NCBI GenBank assembly: GCA_016550395.1
Contig: JABXGY010000191.1
Coordinates: forward strand, 1 to 9,110
DNA from: an archaeon
Lineage (GTDB): Archaea; Asgardarchaeota; Hermodarchaeia; Hermodarchaeales; Hermodarchaeaceae
DNA length: 9,110 nucleotides
Direction: 5' to 3'
Position 1 is the first letter of the stretch; every line of letters begins with the position of its first letter. The notes below the pieces were generated by a model that did no database searches, was not told the origin of the DNA, and was given only the letters and a program-made list of their open reading frames with translations. Positions 6,409-9,110 of the stretch are shown one piece after another. The position numbers and the translations under genes were made by a program.

Positions 6409-6440
6409 CTGCTAGTTCACTCAATAATATTAGAGGAGCT

Positions 6441-6453
6441 AGGCTTTTAGCCT
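6441..6453 (+). other. Small hairpin between two same-strand genes
   Basis: AGGCT-TTT-AGCCT, a five-base-pair stem 32 bases after the preceding stop codon. No T-run follows directly, so it is a weak terminator candidate at best. The two flanking genes may be cotranscribed. Confidence 0.25.
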
Positions 6454-6496
6454 TAAACAGTAATTGTTAACTCCTCACTCTAATTTCATTGAGAAC

Positions 6497-6501
6497 GAGG
6501 T
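6497..6501 (+). promoter_or_regulatory. Shine-Dalgarno site of the membrane-protein gene
   Basis: GAGGT eight bases before ATG 6510. It fixes the start at 6510 and excludes the in-frame TTG at 6489, which lies upstream of the site. Confidence 0.6.
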
Positions 6502-6509
6502 CACTGGAA

Positions 6510-7169
6510 ATGTCAGAAGAAGCCAAAACCGAACTAGAAGAGAAAAAAGCGAAGGAAGAAAAACGCAACGTCGCCAAACAATTAGCTACATCGTTTCCAA
6601 AATTCTTGGTGAACGGATTAATTGTGGTTGGTCTTGGGCTCTTTTATATTTTCATTGTACCCTTCTTCTTTTTCCTAGATCAATATCCGTTAATAATTCT
6701 CGAGACGGTCGTTCCACCCGGACAGGTTATTTTGACGGGATATTCACTCATCCGAATCGGGGTGTTGCTAGTCATCCTTCTTTTTGGTATTGAGGCATTA
6801 TTACAACTGGCAAAATCCGCAGATGCATTCGTTGATTTTATTATGAGTCGGCTTCCTGGCATGCGGTCCACGGATAGGGCGCACCCACGAAGAATACCAC
6901 TTGATCTTATCTATATTTTCTTCACTATCGTTGTGTATATCCTGATTTCCCCTATATTCCTACCAGGAGCTTTTCCAATCACTATTCTGCAACCATATTT
7001 CCAAATTCTTGCAGTATCCATTGTATTATTCTTCGTACTCTCATTTCTCTATGATTTAGCGAAATCCATCCAAAAATCAGCAAAACGTGGAATCGATAAT
7101 TTCGGTAAACGATTGGGAGGACGCTTTGAGGACGAAGATGAGCCAGAAAAACCCGAACCCGAGTACTAG
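6510..7169 (+). CDS. Four-TM integral membrane protein with internal duplication, function unknown
   Basis: A 219-residue membrane protein of unrecognised family. A highly charged N-terminus (1-31, mostly E and K, probably a cytoplasmic helix) precedes TM1 (about 32-56). TM2 is about 80-101, TM3 about 130-152 and TM4 about 162-183. A basic amphipathic stretch and an acidic tail (EDEDEPEKPEPEY) close the protein. Both halves share a pattern: FYIFIVPFFF at the end of TM1 matches VYILISPIFL at the end of TM3, and LAKS follows TM2 (100-103) and TM4 (183-186). This indicates a duplicated two-TM unit. An even TM count with charged, probably cytoplasmic ends is consistent. ATG 6510 is chosen because GAGGT at 6497-6501 lies eight bases upstream; an in-frame TTG at 6489 precedes that SD. 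No transporter or enzyme motif is visible. Confidence 0.85.
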   Translation: MSEEAKTELEEKKAKEEKRNVAKQLATSFPKFLVNGLIVVGLGLFYIFIVPFFFFLDQYPLIILETVVPPGQVILTGYSLIRIGVLLVILLFGIEALLQLAKSADAFVDFIMSRLPGMRSTDRAHPRRIPLDLIYIFFTIVVYILISPIFLPGAFPITILQPYFQILAVSIVLFFVLSFLYDLAKSIQKSAKRGIDNFGKRLGGRFEDEDEPEKPEPEY

Positions 7170-7205
7170 CATAATAGCTATACCGATTTACCTGAGCGAA
7201 AACTA

Positions 7206-7238
7206 CCAACACTCTATCTAACTGATAGGTTTTGTTGG
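7206..7238. terminator. Probable bidirectional terminator between convergent genes
   Basis: Nested stem: CCAACA (7206-7211) pairs with TGTTGG (7233-7238), and inside it CTATC (7214-7218) pairs with GATAG (7224-7228) around a five-base loop, with a small internal bulge. T-rich bases lie in the right arm on the plus strand (GGTTTTGTT) and just beyond the hairpin on the minus strand (GTTTTC). It spans the stop codon of the minus-strand gene, a sensible position for ending both transcripts. Confidence 0.45.
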
Positions 7239-8126
7239 CGATTCGATTCTTGTGTCAGGTTTTTCTTTACTAGGTTGATCCAGCTTTCTCGCTTTAGGGG
7301 CAGCTTTCGCAATCTCTGCGAGCACATTTATTGTTTCTCGTAATGCCTGGAGGCGAATCGCTAGGTCAGGGGCAGGATCAAGGCTGATCAGAACTTGGGT
7401 GTTTCTGTTGATGTTATGTGCCCGAACGAAAGCCCAGAATTCTTCTAATTTCTGTAAATTAGGTTGTATGATTTCAGCATATTGTGTATCTGTTAATTTG
7501 GGAAAAACAATTCGAAGATACCAAGTATCCTGCATATCCTTCAGAATCTCTCCTTGTAGTCTTTGTGTTTCCATTAAAAAGGTAATCAGGGGTTCAAGAG
7601 CTGGCCTTCGAATGATATCTCCATCGGGATCTAAACTTACGAGATTTCGTTTTAAATCGACAATGAATACTCCGTTACCAACACCGAAATACCACCGATT
7701 GTCTATTGAATATCCATGAACGGGTTGCTTAGTAACCTGTTCTAGATATTTTTTAAACGCTTGAAAATTCGCTTCGGAGTCGTCTTTCTTAAATTGTACA
7801 TATCGCCGAAAGTAACTCAATGGGAAACGGGGTTCTAATGGATGGTCTCGTTTTGCTCCTGATTTGAGGTATGATTGCAGATTACGGAGATGGACTTGGT
7901 AACAAAATGTTGGAAAATCAGCCGTTTTAGCACCAAGAGTGATTAAGATATTCAGGAAAATGCGATCTGGGCATAATGGTCGTAAGGTGCATCGCATTCG
8001 ATCTCGTTGACATTGTTTACAGGTTGTAGCCATTTTTGTGAGTACTTCAGATAACATGAAACGTCCCATGCTTGGGTTACCTAATTCTTCCAGTTGATCA
8101 AACCGATCCCGATACTTCATATACAA
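7218..8126 (-). CDS. Unrecognised protein with N-terminal four-cysteine cluster
   Basis: I do not recognise this 302-residue protein. The N-terminal part carries all its cysteines: C36-x2-C39-x6-C46-x5-C52, with an arginine-rich stretch between C39 and C46, plus C75. A structural zinc or Fe-S site is plausible. The middle has mixed predicted secondary structure, including a strand-rich GYSIDNRWYFGVGNGVFIVDLKRNLVSLD (137-165) that resembles a sensor-like or small beta-sheet element. Two helical segments follow: EPLITFLMETQRLQGEILKDM and LQKLEEFWAFVRAHN. The last 35 or so residues are low-complexity, rich in K, P, S and E, and probably disordered. TTG 8126 has GGTGA six bases upstream; the in-frame ATG 8120, two codons in, is the alternative at twelve bases. 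It has a clear TATA promoter, converges with the membrane-protein gene and diverges from porG. A regulator is a guess only. Confidence 0.8.
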   Translation of the reverse strand: MYMKYRDRFDQLEELGNPSMGRFMLSEVLTKMATTCKQCQRDRMRCTLRPLCPDRIFLNILITLGAKTADFPTFCYQVHLRNLQSYLKSGAKRDHPLEPRFPLSYFRRYVQFKKDDSEANFQAFKKYLEQVTKQPVHGYSIDNRWYFGVGNGVFIVDLKRNLVSLDPDGDIIRRPALEPLITFLMETQRLQGEILKDMQDTWYLRIVFPKLTDTQYAEIIQPNLQKLEEFWAFVRAHNINRNTQVLISLDPAPDLAIRLQALRETINVLAEIAKAAPKARKLDQPSKEKPDTRIESPTKPIS

Positions 8127-8164
8127 TCTAGGTCACCCGAAGCTGTTCACTCTAAAACTCAGTA

Positions 8165-8170
8165 ATTATA
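8165..8170 (-). promoter_or_regulatory. TATA box of the Cys-cluster protein gene
   Basis: Minus-strand TATAAT preceded by an A-rich run (ACAAAAAAATGG) that could be a BRE. It would start transcription near 8143, leaving a leader of about 17 bases with the SD GGTGA at 8137-8133 before TTG 8126 or ATG 8120. The spacing is right for an archaeal promoter. Confidence 0.55.
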
Positions 8171-8199
8171 CCATTTTTTTGTATCATCAAGTTAGGCAC

Positions 8200-8222
8200 G
8201 CTCTACAAGAGCTTAAACGTTT
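8200..8222. repeat. Inverted repeats in the porG divergent region
   Basis: GCTCT-ACA-AGAGC (8200-8212) followed at once by the palindrome AAACGTTT (8215-8222). Both lie mid-way between two divergent promoters and could bind a dimeric regulator. They are short, and chance occurrence cannot be excluded. Confidence 0.3.
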
Positions 8223-8298
8223 CTAAACTTTTCGGTAACTAAAACAAGACTAACCTAGCAAAAAGAGGGTGTTGATAGAATTCACAGAAAAGTCTAGA

Positions 8299-8333
8299 AG
8301 GGAGGTAATTTGCGAAAGATGAGCAAAGCATAA
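8299..8333 (+). promoter_or_regulatory. Orphan strong SD and micro-ORF in the porG leader
   Basis: AGGGAGGT (8299-8306) is one of the best SD matches in the window, yet it is about 90 bases from the porG ATG. It is followed by an in-frame TTG (8310) and ATG (8319) that share a stop at 8331-8333, giving a 7- or 4-residue peptide (MRKMSKA from the TTG). A translated leader peptide affecting porG expression is possible. A relic of a former gene start, or coincidence, is equally possible. Confidence 0.3.
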
Positions 8334-8396
8334 AAGACTTGAAGCTCTCCATCGAAGCGAATTTCACTCATACATTTATTTTGGGTGTAGAATCTC

Positions 8397-8966
8397 ATGA
8401 CGGAACGAATCGTTGACCTTCGGTTTCATGGCCGTGGAGGTCAAGGCGCTTGGACTGCCTCAATCCTCCTTGCTCGAGCAGCCATCAATGAAGGCAAATA
8501 CGCTCAATCTTTCCCCTTTTTCGGACCTGAACGGAGTGGAGCGCCAGTCGAAGCTTTTGCCCGTATAAGTAATGAGGAAATCGAACTTCATAGCAAAGTC
8601 TATGAACCCGACTTTGTCGTGGTCATAGATTCCACACTTCTCGCTCAATTACCCGATACCATCATCGCTGGTACGAATAAAAAGACCAAACTTATCGTTA
8701 ACACCCGAGAAAAAGGTCAAAAAGTGGCTAAGACCCTTGGCTTCAAAGGAGAAGTTTGGACGCTAGCCGCGACAGACTTAGCCCGTGAAATCATGGGCCG
8801 TCCCATCGCCAATACTGCCATGTTAGGTGCCTTAATTCGGGTCACTAATCTCGTGAAACTTGAAAGCTTATTTGTAGAGGTCAATAAGCAGTTTGGTGAA
8901 CGTATCGGAGAGCGAAATGTAACTGTCATTAAACGCGCTCATGATGAGGTGGAAAAACATGCCTAA
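8397..8966 (+). CDS. porG: 2-oxoacid:ferredoxin oxidoreductase gamma subunit (pyruvate type most likely)
   Basis: The gamma subunit of the four-subunit pyruvate (or 2-ketoisovalerate) ferredoxin oxidoreductase, which oxidatively decarboxylates a 2-oxoacid to acyl-CoA and CO2 and reduces ferredoxin; the reaction is reversible in autotrophs. The 189 residues are full length. The signatures are FHGRGGQGAWTASILLARAA (10-29) and the conserved FPFFGPERSGAPVEAFARI (39-57). The gamma subunit holds no thiamine or Fe-S centre itself. The following gene, the ferredoxin-like delta subunit, overlaps it by eight bases, so they are translated together, and the gamma-delta start of a GDAB operon fits archaeal pyruvate enzymes. 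Pyruvate versus branched-chain specificity cannot be decided without the alpha and beta subunits. The start is ATG 8397; only a weak GGGTG (8383-8387) lies upstream. Confidence 0.95.
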   Translation: MTERIVDLRFHGRGGQGAWTASILLARAAINEGKYAQSFPFFGPERSGAPVEAFARISNEEIELHSKVYEPDFVVVIDSTLLAQLPDTIIAGTNKKTKLIVNTREKGQKVAKTLGFKGEVWTLAATDLAREIMGRPIANTAMLGALIRVTNLVKLESLFVEVNKQFGERIGERNVTVIKRAHDEVEKHA

Positions 8967-9110
8967 GAAACTACCTGGATCTAAAGACATTCCTCCAGCT
9001 GGCGTCACTTGGAAACCCGCCACCGAATATAAAACTGGTGACTGGCGCAGCCAACGCCCAGTCCGTGATGAGGAAAAATGCACCCGCTGTCTTACCTGCT
9101 GGATCTTCTG
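8959..9110 (+). CDS. porD: 2-oxoacid:ferredoxin oxidoreductase delta subunit, ferredoxin-like, 3' end cut by window edge
   Basis: The delta subunit carries two [4Fe-4S] clusters that pass electrons from the catalytic subunits to ferredoxin. Fifty full codons are visible, starting MPKKLPGSKDIPPAGVTW. The typical pre-cluster segment follows (TGDWRSQRPVRDEEKC), then CTRCLTCW at 42-49. That supplies the first three cysteines (C42, C45, C48) of the first CxxCxxCxxxC motif. The window ends two bases into the codon expected to give the next residue. The ATG overlaps the end of porG by eight bases, and GAGGTG at 8946-8951 inside porG provides the SD at seven bases. Length, second cluster and downstream alpha and beta genes lie outside the window. 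Confidence 0.95.
   Translation, partial: MPKKLPGSKDIPPAGVTWKPATEYKTGDWRSQRPVRDEEKCTRCLTCWIF

Noticed and set aside
7399..7719. Plus-strand frame of 106 codons
   Set aside because: It lies wholly antisense to the Cys-cluster protein gene, which has a promoter, an SD and coding-like composition; this is its shadow.
7971..8021. Fungal-type Zn2Cys6 DNA-binding cluster
   Set aside because: The first four cysteine spacings are strikingly similar to that motif, but the fifth and sixth cysteines are missing at the needed spacing and the family is eukaryotic; it is treated as an unassigned Cys cluster.
1..9110. CRISPR arrays, insertion sequences, integrase or att sites, toxin-antitoxin or defence cassette
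   Set aside because: No regularly spaced direct repeats, transposase or integrase motifs, or tRNA-end duplications were seen. The NYN protein alone, with a degenerate active site, is not evidence of a defence system.

Overview
The window reads as archaeal chromosome. The evidence is a proteasome alpha subunit, the split 2-oxoacid:ferredoxin oxidoreductase gene order (gamma, then delta), a COG2403/cyclic-2,3-diphosphoglycerate-synthetase-like P-loop protein, a TIGR00288/LabA-like NYN protein, TATA-box-like elements at archaeal spacing, and GAGGT/GGTGA Shine-Dalgarno (SD) sites. Base composition is AT-leaning and intergenic gaps are fairly long. The lineage cannot be fixed from this stretch; an Asgard or other mesophilic archaeal genome is a guess only.

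Layout, left to right: (1) the 5' part of msrA (minus strand, cut by the window edge), divergent from (2) an alpha/alpha-toroid (prenyltransferase/squalene-cyclase-like) protein. (3) A cPGS-like P-loop NTPase on the minus strand converges with gene 2 and diverges from (4) a class I SAM methyltransferase. About 420 bases without a convincing gene follow, holding small hairpins and one long stem-loop. (5) psmA, the proteasome alpha subunit, has a clear TATA box. (6) An NYN-domain protein (minus) converges with psmA and diverges from (7) an unrecognised soluble protein, followed by (8) a four-TM membrane protein that appears internally duplicated. (9) An unrecognised Cys-cluster protein (minus) converges with gene 8 across a probable bidirectional terminator. 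A 270-base divergent region then leads to (10) porG and (11) the start of porD, which overlap and clearly form one operon continuing past the window, presumably into alpha and beta subunit genes.

Functionally this looks mostly like a run of short, independently promoted housekeeping genes rather than an island: oxidative repair (MsrA), protein turnover (PsmA), central metabolism (Por) and several conserved unknowns. There are no transposases, integrases, CRISPR repeats, tRNA or rRNA genes. The most informative oddities are the NYN protein, whose expected acidic active-site positions read H and R; the duplicated two-TM unit in gene 8; the N-terminal Cys cluster in gene 9; and structured or SD-bearing leader and spacer DNA near genes 4/5 and 10. 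I do not see a convincing novel multi-gene system.
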